NCBI RefSeq assembly: GCF_900590885.1
Contig: NZ_UUON01000051.1
Location: 186,001-250,000, forward strand
DNA length: 64,000 nt
Direction: 5' to 3'
From: Pseudomonas viridiflava
GTDB taxonomy: Bacteria; Pseudomonadota; Gammaproteobacteria; Pseudomonadales; Pseudomonadaceae
The position numbers were made by a program, and so were the translations under genes. Each line of letters begins with the position of its first letter. The stretch's first letter is position 1. This document shows, one piece after another, positions 8,237 to 17,329 of this stretch. Under the pieces are notes generated by a model. It was not told where the DNA came from, ran no database searches, and worked only from the letters and a program-made list of their open reading frames with translations.

Positions 8237-8947
8237 TCAGAACCGGAACACTTCCATATCCGTACGAATTGGCACGGCCATCGGCATCTTCGGTTTCTGC
8301 GGCTCTGCCGGCCTGGCCTGTACCGGGGCTTGCTTGCGCGGCGCCTCGGCGATTGGCGGCTGGTTGGCCAATGGCTTGAGGGCTACCGACAGCTGCTGCG
8401 CCAGGTTCTGCAACAGCACGCCCTGGGCCTGGACCTGGGACGCGGTGGTGCCGGTGTGTTGCTCCTGCAGGTGCACGATACGGTTGTCGCGCACCTGGCC
8501 ACGGCGGTCGATCAAACGCCACTGCGCGTCAAGGATCGCCGGCTGCGAAGCACCGGAGTCGAGCCGGGTAATCGTCAGCAACACCTGTACATCGGGGCTG
8601 AAGCCGGTAGGCGCTGGGGCCAGGACCACACGCTGGCTATCAAGATGACCCGCCACTTGGCGCAGCATCAGTTGGTTGATGTCGGACGATAAACTGCCCG
8701 CCCAGCGACCGTCGGTGGAACCTTGCAGGCTGCCGTCGTTCTGACGTTGCAGCAGGGTTTCGCGTTGCAGGTAGTCAGCCACGACCACCGGCCCCAGCAG
8801 GACCGCCATGCCGGCGCTCTGTGCTGGCTGCGCCGGACTTCCGCTGTCCAGCTGGTACAGCGACACCGGCTGGTGCGTGCTGCAACCCGCCAACCCCAAA
8901 AGGCCAGCGAGCATGAAAATAAAAGGAAGGCGTGGAGCAGTCATCAT
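8237..8947 (-). CDS. PqiC-like (DUF330) outer-membrane lipoprotein
   Basis: A 236-residue lipoprotein: a hydrophobic signal followed by lipobox LAGC with Cys22. The body reads like the ABC-type transport auxiliary lipoprotein family (PqiC/YmbA): VSLYQLDSG near the mature N-terminus, LLGPVVVADYLQR, and the region around SSDINQLMLRQVAGHL. The family binds MCE-type lipid-transport machines such as PqiB, but no pqiA, pqiB or mlaE-like gene is nearby. Two tandem ATG codons (8947 and 8944) could start it. The last 50 residues are rich in Pro, Ala and Lys and probably unstructured. It is the last gene of the minus-strand run after parC, 174 bases downstream. Confidence 0.75.
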   Translation of the reverse strand: MMTAPRLPFIFMLAGLLGLAGCSTHQPVSLYQLDSGSPAQPAQSAGMAVLLGPVVVADYLQRETLLQRQNDGSLQGSTDGRWAGSLSSDINQLMLRQVAGHLDSQRVVLAPAPTGFSPDVQVLLTITRLDSGASQPAILDAQWRLIDRRGQVRDNRIVHLQEQHTGTTASQVQAQGVLLQNLAQQLSVALKPLANQPPIAEAPRKQAPVQARPAEPQKPKMPMAVPIRTDMEVFRF

Positions 8948-9078
8948 CCCATCCAGGTGGCTGCCACAAGGCGAACCACAATGTAATACTTAAAAATAAC
9001 CTAAACACGCTCGGCCACGCCGGCGCTGGAAAGGCCATATCATCCGTGAATATGCGCCATGACTCCAGCGCCAAAGCG

Positions 9079-9106
9079 TCGATCTACGCGTTAAATCGTA
9101 GATCGA
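9079..9106. repeat. Perfect 10-bp inverted repeat downstream of parC
   Basis: TCGATCTACG and CGTAGATCGA flank an 8-base loop (CGTTAAAT). There is no T-run on either side, so it is not a classical intrinsic terminator. CGCGTTAAA in the loop region recurs at 9118, at the parC stop codon. It could be a processing or weak termination structure, or an operator. Confidence 0.6.
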
Positions 9107-9121
9107 GGGCTCTAATACGCG

Positions 9122-11386
9122 TTAAACCGGCGTTTCCACCAGCAAAGCATCCACTCGTTGGAAGCCACGCGGCAGTTTGTTACCACGACGGCCACGCTCG
9201 CCCTTGTAATGTTCCAGGTCGTCAGGGCGCAATGACAACGTGCGCTTGCCGGCCTGAAGCACCAAGGTCGCACCTTCCGGGATCACTGCGATGTCGGTCA
9301 CGTACTCTTCGCGACTGGCCACCCGCTCGCCGGGAATACCAATGATCTTGTTGCCCTTGCCTTTGCCCAACTGCGGCAGATCGCTGATCTTGAACACCAG
9401 CAAGCGCCCTTCGGTGGTCACCGACGCCAGCCAATTGCTCTCGCGGTTCTCCACCGGCCGCGGCAGGATCACCTTGGCGTTGTTCGGCAAGCTCAACAGC
9501 GCCTTGCCCGCCTTGTTCTTGGCCTGCAGGTCTTCACCCTTGACCACGAACCCGTAACCCGCGTCGGAAGCGATCACATACAGCGCGTCGTCTTCCGGCA
9601 GCAGCACACATTCAAAATTCGCCCCCGGTGGCGGCGTCAGGCGCCCGGTCAGCGGCTCGCCCTGGCCTCGTGCCGAGGGCAAGGTGTGGGCCGGCACCGA
9701 GTAACTGCGCCCGGTGGAGTCGATAAACACCGCAAACTGGTTGGAACGCCCGGCCGCAGCCGTCTTGAAGCCATCACCGGCCTTGTACGACAAACCGGTG
9801 GCGTCAATATCATGCCCTTTGGCAGAACGAACCCAACCCTTTTCCGACAGAACGACGGTAATTTTCTCGTTCGGCAGCAACTCGGTTTCTGTCAGCGCTT
9901 TAGCTTCGGCGCGTTGCACGATCGGCGACCGACGGTCATCGCCATAGGTTTCAGCGTCTTTGATCAACTCACTGCGCACCAGCTTCTTGAGCTTGGCTTC
10001 GCTGCCCAGCAGGGCTTGCAGCTTGGCTTGCTCCTTGAGCAGGGCGTCTTGCTCGTCGCGCAGCTTCATCTCTTCCAGTCGCGCCAACTGGCGCAAGCGG
10101 GTGTCGAGGATGTAGTCGGCCTGGATCTCGCTCAGCTCGAAACGCGCGATCAGCTCGGCTTTCGGGTGCTCGGCGGTACGGATGATGTGGATCACTTCAT
10201 CCAGGTTGAGGTAGGCAATCAGCAAGCCGTCCAACAGGTGCAGGCGGCGCTCGACCTTGTCGAGACGGAACTGCAGGCGGCGGCGCACGGTGTTGACGCG
10301 GAATTCCAGCCACTCCACCAGCAGGTTGCGCAGGTTTTTCAGCTGCGGCTTGCCGTCCAGGCCAATGATGTTGACGTTGACCCGGTAGCTGGACTCCAGG
10401 TCGGTGCTGGCGAACAGGTGCTGCATCAGGACTTCGTGGTCGACCCGGCTATTGGTCGGGATGATCACGATGCGGCACGGGTTTTCGTGGTCAGACTCGT
10501 CACGCAGGTCGGCGACTTGCGGCAATTTCGACGGTTTGGCCTGCATCAACGCGGCGATCTGCTCCAGCACCTTGGCGCCGGACACCTGGTGCGGCAGCGC
10601 AGTAACAATAATGTCGCCGTCTTCAATGTGGTACACGGCGCGCATGCGCACCGAGCCCTTGCCGGTTTCGTACATCTTCAGCAGGTCGGCACGCGGCGTG
10701 ATGATTTCCGCTTCGGTCGGGTAGTCCGGGCCCTGGATATGCTCGCAGAGCTGCTCGACCGTGGCTTTTGGCTCATCGAGCAAACGCACGCACGCCGTGG
10801 CGACTTCACGCAGGTTGTGCGGCGGCACGTCGGTGGCCATGCCGACCGCGATACCGGTGGTGCCATTGAGCAGGATATTCGGCAAACGTGCCGGCAACAC
10901 CAAGGGTTCGTCGAGGGTGCCGTCAAAGTTCGGGCCCCAGTCGGCGGTGCCCTGCCCCAGTTCGCTCAGCAACACTTCCGAGTAGCGCGACAGGCGCGCC
11001 TCGGTGTAACGCATGGCCGCGAAGGACTTGGGATCATCCGGCGCACCCCAGTTACCCTGGCCGTCCACCAGCGTGTAGCGGTAGCTGAACGGCTGGGCCA
11101 TCAGCACCATGGCTTCGTAGCACGCCGAGTCGCCGTGGGGGTGGAACTTGCCGAGCACGTCACCGACGGTACGCGCCGACTTCTTGTGCTTGGAATCGGC
11201 GTCCAGGCCCAACTCACTCATGGCGTAGATGATGCGCCGTTGCACGGGCTTCAGGCCGTCGCCGATATGCGGCAAGGCACGGTCCATGATCACGTACATG
11301 GAATAGTTGAGGTAGGCATTTTCGGTGAAGTCAGCCAGCGACCGGCGTTCTACGCCGTCTAAGCTGTCTGCAAGGATGTCACTCAT
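9122..11386 (-). CDS. parC: DNA topoisomerase IV subunit A
   Basis: With ParE it decatenates daughter chromosomes. The 754-residue length and all main landmarks fit ParC: the N-terminal breakage-reunion domain with RALPHIGDGLKPVQRRIIY, the winged-helix region with HPHGDSACYE (Ser87 and Glu91 are the quinolone-resistance positions and carry the sensitive-type residues), and the catalytic tyrosine in AAMRYTEARLS (Tyr127). A coiled-coil region (around 400-480, rich in Leu, Lys and Glu) and the C-terminal beta-pinwheel follow. It lacks the long GyrA tail. The phytase-like gene separates it from parE, as in PAO1 (PA4964-PA4967). Confidence 0.98.
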   Translation of the reverse strand: MSDILADSLDGVERRSLADFTENAYLNYSMYVIMDRALPHIGDGLKPVQRRIIYAMSELGLDADSKHKKSARTVGDVLGKFHPHGDSACYEAMVLMAQPFSYRYTLVDGQGNWGAPDDPKSFAAMRYTEARLSRYSEVLLSELGQGTADWGPNFDGTLDEPLVLPARLPNILLNGTTGIAVGMATDVPPHNLREVATACVRLLDEPKATVEQLCEHIQGPDYPTEAEIITPRADLLKMYETGKGSVRMRAVYHIEDGDIIVTALPHQVSGAKVLEQIAALMQAKPSKLPQVADLRDESDHENPCRIVIIPTNSRVDHEVLMQHLFASTDLESSYRVNVNIIGLDGKPQLKNLRNLLVEWLEFRVNTVRRRLQFRLDKVERRLHLLDGLLIAYLNLDEVIHIIRTAEHPKAELIARFELSEIQADYILDTRLRQLARLEEMKLRDEQDALLKEQAKLQALLGSEAKLKKLVRSELIKDAETYGDDRRSPIVQRAEAKALTETELLPNEKITVVLSEKGWVRSAKGHDIDATGLSYKAGDGFKTAAAGRSNQFAVFIDSTGRSYSVPAHTLPSARGQGEPLTGRLTPPPGANFECVLLPEDDALYVIASDAGYGFVVKGEDLQAKNKAGKALLSLPNNAKVILPRPVENRESNWLASVTTEGRLLVFKISDLPQLGKGKGNKIIGIPGERVASREEYVTDIAVIPEGATLVLQAGKRTLSLRPDDLEHYKGERGRRGNKLPRGFQRVDALLVETPV

Positions 11387-11459
11387 GCGGGCCTCATCAT
11401 TATTGGGTAAGGCGCAGCGGAACTGCCGCAGCGCTGATTCAATTCAAAAAGTGGATAGC

Positions 11460-12455
11460 TCATGGGCGCGCGCTCCAGCCACCGGCGGGGGCGGCGAAAC
11501 GATAGACCACGGGGCGTTTTTCGCCATCGGCGCGGGCGCCGAAGTTATTGTCGATACCCAGCCACGCCCCCTCGGCGTCGATCACCAAGGCTTCGGCCAG
11601 GCCATAGGGCTGGGCGTAGCGACGCTCAGGCGTCAGGGTTTCGTCGGCAAACGACCAGCACAGCTCAACTTTGGCCGTGATGGGATCGCGTCGGCAAATC
11701 TGGAATGCATTGCGCTCCAGGGTGAAAAGCTTGCCGCTGAACAGTGCCAAATCGGCAAAATCCTTGGACACCGCCTTGGCACTGGGGAACCTGGCCGGTT
11801 GCACTTCCTGGCCGGCCTCGCTCAGCAACACGCAGGGGCCGTCACAATCCCAGAGGCTCTGTGGACGCTTGATCGAGATTAAACCCCGTCGCTCGCGCTC
11901 GGCCGCCAGCCAAATCTGGTTACCTTCGGGATTTATCGCCAGGCCTTCGAACAAGGCATTGAAGTGCAGCAGCATGCCGCTGGCACGCGCTTCACGCACC
12001 ATGCCGGGGGCAATTTTCAACCACTCGGGCGCCCCGCTCACAGGCACTTGCAGCACGGCGGCGTGGGCTTCGCTGACGATGTAGCGGTTACCGGCGGCAT
12101 CACAGGTGATGCCTTCAAAGTCCAGGTCGCCACCACGGATGAGCGCCGCAGCCTTGGTGCGCGAGCGCAGGCCCCAGGGCAAGCCGGAATCAGGCACTGG
12201 CGGCACGTCGATCTTCACCGCTTCGGCCTGCCAGGTCGGTGCGCTGATATCGAGGCGATAGATCTGGTCGTCGTCGCGGTCGGAAACCGTCCACAACTCC
12301 TTGCCGCACAGGGCGAGGCCCGACAGGTTGCCGCCGCGCATGCCGTCCACCGGGTGCTCGGACAGCATTTTCAGCTCAGCCGCAGGCGCAGCGAGCGCCT
12401 GGGTGGCCGCCAACCCGCTCAACATCAGGATCGCCAGGGCGACACCTGTGCGCAT
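11460..12455 (-). CDS. Phytase-like esterase domain protein, secreted
   Basis: A 331-residue exported protein with a clear signal peptide (about residues 1-22, ending ALA before APA). The mature part looks like the "esterase-like activity of phytase" beta-propeller family: GNLSGLALCGKELWTVSDRDDDQIYRLD, GGDLDFEGITCDAAGNRYIVSE, FNALFEGLAINPEGNQIWLAAE and GIDNNFG. Four cysteines in the second half could form disulfides. The substrate is unknown; the family is named from sequence and not from proven phytase action. Its start overlaps the parE stop by one base (ATGA), so it is translated with parE. Confidence 0.75.
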   Translation of the reverse strand: MRTGVALAILMLSGLAATQALAAPAAELKMLSEHPVDGMRGGNLSGLALCGKELWTVSDRDDDQIYRLDISAPTWQAEAVKIDVPPVPDSGLPWGLRSRTKAAALIRGGDLDFEGITCDAAGNRYIVSEAHAAVLQVPVSGAPEWLKIAPGMVREARASGMLLHFNALFEGLAINPEGNQIWLAAERERRGLISIKRPQSLWDCDGPCVLLSEAGQEVQPARFPSAKAVSKDFADLALFSGKLFTLERNAFQICRRDPITAKVELCWSFADETLTPERRYAQPYGLAEALVIDAEGAWLGIDNNFGARADGEKRPVVYRFAAPAGGWSARP

Positions 12456-14359
12456 CAGCCCAGCACCTCGGCCAGGTTGCCTTTGGATTCCAGCCAGGCT
12501 TTGCGGTCCGGCGCGCGTTTTTTCGCCAGCAGCATGTCCATCATTTCCGAGGTGCCGGCGTAGTCTTCCAGGGTCAACTGCACCAGGCGACGGGTGTTCG
12601 GGTCCATGGTGGTCTCGCGCAGTTGCGGCGGGTTCATCTCACCCAGGCCTTTGAATCGCGTGACCTGCGGCTTGCCGCGCTTCTTCTCGGCGACCAGGCG
12701 GTCGAGGATGCCATCGCGCTCGGCTTCGTCCAGGGCGTAGAAAATTTCCTTGCCCAGGTCGATCCGGTACAGCGGCGGCATGGCGACATAGACGTGACCG
12801 GCATCCACCAATGGGCGGAAATGCTGCACGAACAGCGCGCACAGCAAGGTCGCAATGTGCAGGCCGTCGGAGTCGGCGTCGGCGAGGATGCAGATCTTGC
12901 CGTAGCGCAGCTGGCTGATATCGGCCGCGCCCGGGTCGACACCAATGGCCACGGCGATGTTGTGCACTTCCTGGCTGGCCAGCACTTCGCTGCCATCGAC
13001 TTCCCAGGTGTTGAGGATCTTGCCGCGCAACGGCAGGATCGCCTGGAATTCCTTGTCCCGCGCTTGCTTGGCGGAACCGCCGGCGGAATCACCTTCGACC
13101 AGGAACAGCTCGGAACGCATCGGGTCCTGCCCGGCGCAATCGGCCAGCTTGCCCGGCAGTGCCGGGCCCTGGGTGATGCGTTTGCGCTCGACCTTCTTGC
13201 TGGCTTTGAGGCGACGGCCGGCGTTGTTGATCGCCAGTTCCGCCAGGGCCAGGCCCAGCTCCGGGTGCTCGTTGAGCCACAGGCTGAAGGCGTCCTTGAC
13301 CACACCGGAAACGAACGCCGCCGCCTCGCGGGACGACAGGCGCTCTTTGGTCTGGCCAGAGAATTGTGGCTCCTGCATTTTCATCGACAGCACGAACGCG
13401 ATGCGCTCCCACACGTCTTCCGGCGCCAGCTTCACGCCGCGTGGCAACAGGCTGCGGTATTCGCAGAACTCGCGCATGGCGTCCAGCAAACCCTGGCGCA
13501 AACCGTTGACGTGGGTGCCGCCCTGGGCCGTCGGGATCAGGTTGACGTAGCTTTCCTGCACGCTGTCGCCACCTTCGGGCAACCACAGCAGCGCCCAGTC
13601 GACGGCTTCCTTGTTACCGGCCAGGCTGCCGCAGAACGGCTCGTTGGGCAGGCGTTCGAAGTCGCTGACGGAATCTTCCAGGTAGGAGCGCAGGCCGTCC
13701 TCAAAGTGCCACTCGACCTTCTCGCCGGTGCCTTTGTCTTCAAAGGTAACCAGCAGGCCCGGGCACAGGACAGCCTTGGCCTTGAGCACGTGCTTGAGGC
13801 GGCTGACGGAGAATTTTGGCGAATCGAAGTATTTCGGGTCCGGCGCGAAGTACACGCTGGTACCCGTGTTGCGCTTGCCCACGGTGCCGATCACGGCCAG
13901 GTCGGTGGCTTTGTAGCCATCGGCGAAGGTCATCTCGTATTCGTTGCCGTCGCGCTTGACCCGCACCCGCACCAGCGTGGACAGGGCGTTGACCACGGAA
14001 ATACCCACGCCGTGCAAGCCACCGGAGAACTGGTAGTTCTTGTTGGAGAACTTGCCACCCGCATGGAGCTTGGTGAGGATCAGCTCAACGCCAGGCACAC
14101 CCTCTTCCGGGTGAATGTCCACCGGCATGCCGCGGCCATCGTCTGACACTTCCAGGGAATGGTCGGCGTGGAGAATGACATGCACCGACTTGGCGTGGCC
14201 GGCCAGGGCTTCGTCGACGCTGTTGTCGATGACTTCCTGGGCAAGGTGGTTCGGCCGGCTGGTGTCGGTGTACATGCCGGGGCGTTTGCGCACCGGGTCG
14301 AGGCCCGAGAGGACTTCGATGGCGTCGGCGTTATAAGAGCTAGCGCTGGGAGTGGCCAT
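12455..14359 (-). CDS. parE: DNA topoisomerase IV subunit B
   Basis: ATPase subunit of topoisomerase IV; 634 residues is usual. GHKL ATP-binding motifs are visible (EVIDNSVDEALAGHA, DDGRGMPVDIH and GLHGVGISVVNALS), then the transducer domain, then the TOPRIM domain with LVEGDSAGGSAKQARD and LADADSDGLH, the metal-binding acidic cluster. The C-terminal segment includes TRFKGLGEMNPPQL. The ATG at 14359 lies 54 bases after the yqiA stop in the same direction. The following exported esterase-like gene overlaps its stop codon by one base. Confidence 0.98.
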   Translation of the reverse strand: MATPSASSYNADAIEVLSGLDPVRKRPGMYTDTSRPNHLAQEVIDNSVDEALAGHAKSVHVILHADHSLEVSDDGRGMPVDIHPEEGVPGVELILTKLHAGGKFSNKNYQFSGGLHGVGISVVNALSTLVRVRVKRDGNEYEMTFADGYKATDLAVIGTVGKRNTGTSVYFAPDPKYFDSPKFSVSRLKHVLKAKAVLCPGLLVTFEDKGTGEKVEWHFEDGLRSYLEDSVSDFERLPNEPFCGSLAGNKEAVDWALLWLPEGGDSVQESYVNLIPTAQGGTHVNGLRQGLLDAMREFCEYRSLLPRGVKLAPEDVWERIAFVLSMKMQEPQFSGQTKERLSSREAAAFVSGVVKDAFSLWLNEHPELGLALAELAINNAGRRLKASKKVERKRITQGPALPGKLADCAGQDPMRSELFLVEGDSAGGSAKQARDKEFQAILPLRGKILNTWEVDGSEVLASQEVHNIAVAIGVDPGAADISQLRYGKICILADADSDGLHIATLLCALFVQHFRPLVDAGHVYVAMPPLYRIDLGKEIFYALDEAERDGILDRLVAEKKRGKPQVTRFKGLGEMNPPQLRETTMDPNTRRLVQLTLEDYAGTSEMMDMLLAKKRAPDRKAWLESKGNLAEVLG

Positions 14360-14413
14360 GGGGTCTCGTCGTGAGTCGTTCGATTAAAAAGTAACCTGCG
14401 GTTTCCAAGGCAA

Positions 14414-15022
14414 TTACAGTGCCGAAAAATCGAAGGATTGATACTGATCTGCGCCAATGCCGGCAAAACTGAGCAACGCCGGCAATTGCGCGGCGAAGCC
14501 TTGGTAACCATGGTCGCCACCGGCCTGGATGCGCAAGGCACAGGCCCGGTAATACTGTTGGGCGAGGCGATAATCCAGTGTTTCATCGCCGGTCTGCAAC
14601 CACACCTGATAGCGCGCGGCGTCCTGCGGGGCCGGCACTTCCAGCTCGGCCAGGGCCGTGACGTGGTCGTGGGTCAGTTCCCAGGTTTCATCGGTATAGA
14701 GGTTCTTCTGGGTGCCCAGGTACCCGTCGAACATCCGATGCGGGCTTACTGCCGGGTTGACCAGCAGCGCCTTGAGGCCATGGCGCTCGGCAAGATGGGT
14801 TGCATAGTAGCCGCCGAGTGAGCTGCCTACCAGCAGCGGCCGCCCCAGTTCGGCAATGGCCTGCTCCAATTGAGGAATCGCCTGACGCGGGTGGTGATGC
14901 AGGGCCGGCACACGCAGTTGGTCGGCCAGGCCGAGGTGGTCCATCACCGTGATCAACTGGCAGGCCTTGTTGGACGCGGGCGCGCTGTTGAAACCGTGGA
15001 TGTACAGGATCGAAGCGGACAT
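14414..15022 (-). CDS. yqiA: YqiA/YcfP-family alpha/beta hydrolase
   Basis: A 202-residue small esterase-like hydrolase. The N-terminus ILYIHGFNSAPASNKAC is typical of YqiA, with HG supplying the oxyanion region. The nucleophile elbow is GSSLGGYYA, and the C-terminal GGDHGYQGF offers the catalytic histidine; an acid residue probably lies in WLQTGDETLDY. E. coli YqiA is an esterase for short acyl and palmitoyl-CoA-type substrates; the physiological substrate is not known. It sits between cpdA and parE, the same order as in E. coli, which supports the symbol. Confidence 0.88.
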   Translation of the reverse strand: MSASILYIHGFNSAPASNKACQLITVMDHLGLADQLRVPALHHHPRQAIPQLEQAIAELGRPLLVGSSLGGYYATHLAERHGLKALLVNPAVSPHRMFDGYLGTQKNLYTDETWELTHDHVTALAELEVPAPQDAARYQVWLQTGDETLDYRLAQQYYRACALRIQAGGDHGYQGFAAQLPALLSFAGIGADQYQSFDFSAL

Positions 15023-15113
15023 GCCGGGCTCTCCGTGCTTGCGCCAAAAGGGCGCAGTTTACAGGGATCCAAGCGCTGTGTGATGACCTCAATCCACAGG
15101 ACACCAAAGTACT

Positions 15114-15147
15114 AATGTGGGAGGGGGCAAGCCCCCTCCCACATTTT
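15114..15147. repeat. Symmetric REP-type hairpin between cpdA and yqiA
   Basis: A perfect palindrome with arms AATGTGGGAGGGGGC and GCCCCCTCCCACATT around an AA loop, followed by TT. It lies between two genes read in the same direction, so if it stops transcription it would reduce read-through from cpdA into yqiA-parE. Confidence 0.88.
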
Positions 15148-15165
15148 GATCAGTGTTTACAGGGG

Positions 15166-15981
15166 TTAGTAGCCGGTGCTGCCGTAATCGATGGTGAAGG
15201 CGAAACCCTGGACGCGTTCCACGCCCGTCTCCAACCGCCCGTCGGCATGCAGGCGCAGCCAGCGATAGCCAGGCGCTTGCTCGCTGACCTTGAAATCCTC
15301 GCTGCCCGGCGCGAACTGGATGCAGGTGGACGGCGACGCCAACAGGCGCACGCCGTTGCGTTCGCGGTCGACTTCCTGATGCACGTGCCCCCAAAGCACC
15401 GCCCTCACCTGCGGGAAGCGGTCGAGTACGGCAAACAAAGCCTCAGGGTTACGCAGCCCGATAGGCTCCATCCACGCACAGCCGATGGACACCGGGTGAT
15501 GGTGAAAGCACACCAGGTGATGACGGCTCGGCGCCTCGCTCAAGGCCTGGGCGAGCAATTGCAGTTGCTGGTCCTGCAGGTAACCGGGCACCGAGCCGGG
15601 CACGGCGGAGTCCAGCAGGGTGACGCGCCAGTTGCCGACATCGACCACAGGTTCCAGCAAATCACTGTGCACGGCGGCGTGGGCCATGACCTGCGGTTCG
15701 TCGTGGTTACCGGGGATCCAGCGCATGGGAACGCCGAAGGGCGCGGTCATCTCGCGAAACTGCTGATAGGACTCCAGCGTGCCGTCCTGGGACAGATCCC
15801 CCGTGGCCAGCAGCAAATCAATCTGCGGCTGCTGCTCGCGCACCAACTCGATCACCCGCTGCAGGCTTTCGCGGGTGTTCATGCCCAGCAGCGTGGCATC
15901 CGCCTCGGCGAACAGGTGGCTATCGGACAGTTGCACCAGCAACGCCGGCGCATCGGGGTTCACGGTGGATACGCTCGGCAA
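15166..15981 (-). CDS. cpdA: 3',5'-cyclic-AMP phosphodiesterase CpdA
   Basis: Hydrolyses cAMP and so lowers Vfr/CRP-type signalling. All calcineurin-type metallophosphoesterase motifs are present in order: QLSDSHLF (D-x-H), LLATGDLSQDGT (GD), IPGNHDEPQ (GNHD), CFHHHPV and GHVHQEVD (GHxH). I place the start at TTG 15981 (MPSVSTVNPDAPALL, 271 residues), because GGGAG lies upstream at ribosome-site distance; the frame is also open to another TTG at 15999. No ATG exists between these and the first motif. It lies in the conserved nudF - DUF1249 - cpdA - yqiA order. Confidence 0.93.
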   Translation of the reverse strand: MPSVSTVNPDAPALLVQLSDSHLFAEADATLLGMNTRESLQRVIELVREQQPQIDLLLATGDLSQDGTLESYQQFREMTAPFGVPMRWIPGNHDEPQVMAHAAVHSDLLEPVVDVGNWRVTLLDSAVPGSVPGYLQDQQLQLLAQALSEAPSRHHLVCFHHHPVSIGCAWMEPIGLRNPEALFAVLDRFPQVRAVLWGHVHQEVDRERNGVRLLASPSTCIQFAPGSEDFKVSEQAPGYRWLRLHADGRLETGVERVQGFAFTIDYGSTGY

Positions 15982-16079
15982 GGCGCTCTCCCAGGGCAAT
16001 CACAGGAAATGGACAGTTGGCGCGATTATGCTGGGGCAGGACGCAAAGAGGAAACCCTGGAAGCAGACGCAGTTCACAT

Positions 16080-16529
16080 CTACCGCACGACTTCGAACTC
16101 ATGGCCCAGGGCCAGGCAATGGCTCAGCCACTCACCGAGGAACACATTGAGTTGTGCTTTCTCATCGGGCTGGTGCATGAACACATTGGGGTAAGGATAG
16201 ATGCTGCGAAAACGCCGCGCATGTTCGGCGCTGATCACTTCGGCCATCCGCGCGTCGTGGTACACCTGCACTTCCAGTTGCGGCACCGGCAGCCATGGCA
16301 GGCTGTGCTCCTGGCGAACGCGCAGGGTGGTGGTGTACGGGCAGTTGACGATGACTTCCAGGGCCAGCACGCCGAGCATCTGGTCGCCATGGGTCACGCC
16401 GATGCGCCGCGCGTCGGGCGTGTGGCGCATGTCGGGGAGCAAGCGCATCAGCCGCGCATAGTTGGCCTCGCAGGCGGCTTGCAGCCCGATCAGGTCGACT
16501 CGGTATCGTTCCCGTGCCTTTACTGCCAT
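16080..16529 (-). CDS. DUF1249 (YqiB) family protein
   Basis: A 149-residue soluble protein of the YqiB family, of unknown function. Recognisable pieces are YRVDLIGLQAACEANYARL near the N-terminus, TTTLRVRQEH in the middle and PNVFMHQPDEKAQLNVFLGEWL near the end. It overlaps the nudF 3' end by ten bases, so translation is coupled, and is followed by cpdA. In E. coli yqiB has the same place between nudF and cpdA. Confidence 0.88.
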   Translation of the reverse strand: MAVKARERYRVDLIGLQAACEANYARLMRLLPDMRHTPDARRIGVTHGDQMLGVLALEVIVNCPYTTTLRVRQEHSLPWLPVPQLEVQVYHDARMAEVISAEHARRFRSIYPYPNVFMHQPDEKAQLNVFLGEWLSHCLALGHEFEVVR

Positions 16530-17137
16530 AACCCCCTCACTTCCGCGCGATTAAGCGCAAGCCATTGCAGGGCGATGATGCTGGCTGCGTTGGAAATTTT
16601 GCCGTCACGCACCGCTTGCAGGGCATCTTCGAACGCCCAGGTGGTAACGCGTATGTCTTCTGCCTCTTCTTCCAATCCATGGACGCCCCCCACACCGGTG
16701 CTGTCGCAACGCCCCAGGTACAAGTGGACATATTCGGTACTGCCGCCGGGCGACGGGAAATACTTGGTGATCGGCCACAGCGCGGAGAATGTCAGCCCAG
16801 CTTCCTCCTCGGCTTCACGGTGTGCAACCTCCTCGGGTTGCTCATCCTTGTCGATCAGGCCGGCGACCATCTCGATCATCCAGGGGTTGTCGGTACGGCC
16901 CATGGCGCCGACGCGGAACTGCTCGTTCAAGACCACTTCATCGCGTTGCGGGTCGTAGGGCAGCACGCACACGGCGTCGTGGCGCACGAAGACTTCGCGG
17001 TTGATGATCCGGCTCATGCCGCCGTCGAATTTTTCGTGGCGCAGCTGCACGCGATCAAGCTTGTAAAAGCCTTTGTAGGCGTTGTCGCGCTGAACAATTT
17101 CGATCTTGCTCGGCGTCGATTTTGTAAAGTCCGTCAT
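16520..17137 (-). CDS. nudF: ADP-ribose pyrophosphatase (Nudix) NudF
   Basis: Splits ADP-ribose to AMP and ribose 5-phosphate. The 205-residue protein has a full Nudix box GX5EX7REUXEEXGU, read as GLIDKDEQPEE then VAHREAEEEAGLT. Downstream, PSPGGSTEYVHLYLG is typical of NudF dimers. The ATG at 17137 follows CGAGGAAGGGAT, a good ribosome site. It heads the nudF - DUF1249 - cpdA unit, divergent from the lipoprotein gene at 17330. E. coli nudF is divergent from tolC; here a TolC-family gene is also close but separated by about 4 kb. Confidence 0.95.
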   Translation of the reverse strand: MTDFTKSTPSKIEIVQRDNAYKGFYKLDRVQLRHEKFDGGMSRIINREVFVRHDAVCVLPYDPQRDEVVLNEQFRVGAMGRTDNPWMIEMVAGLIDKDEQPEEVAHREAEEEAGLTFSALWPITKYFPSPGGSTEYVHLYLGRCDSTGVGGVHGLEEEAEDIRVTTWAFEDALQAVRDGKISNAASIIALQWLALNRAEVRGLWQ

Positions 17138-17329
17138 ATCCCTTCCTCGTTAAGCCTGAGCAATGGGCGCCATCCTAACGCGCTCACGGCCGTTGGTGCA
17201 GCCCCTTTGCGGTTGCCGGGATAGACGGCGGAGGTCAAACTCACTCTAATCAGCTTAGTGGCGAACTGACTGCCTTGCCGGTAGTCGAAGCTGCACAATT
17301 TCGCTCTTATCGATAGACGAAGGACATCC

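Noticed and set aside
9686..11362. Long open frame antisense to parC
   Set aside because: It mirrors parC on the other strand, as expected in high-GC codon use; the encoded sequence is rich in Gln, His and Arg with no domain, and parC is unambiguous.
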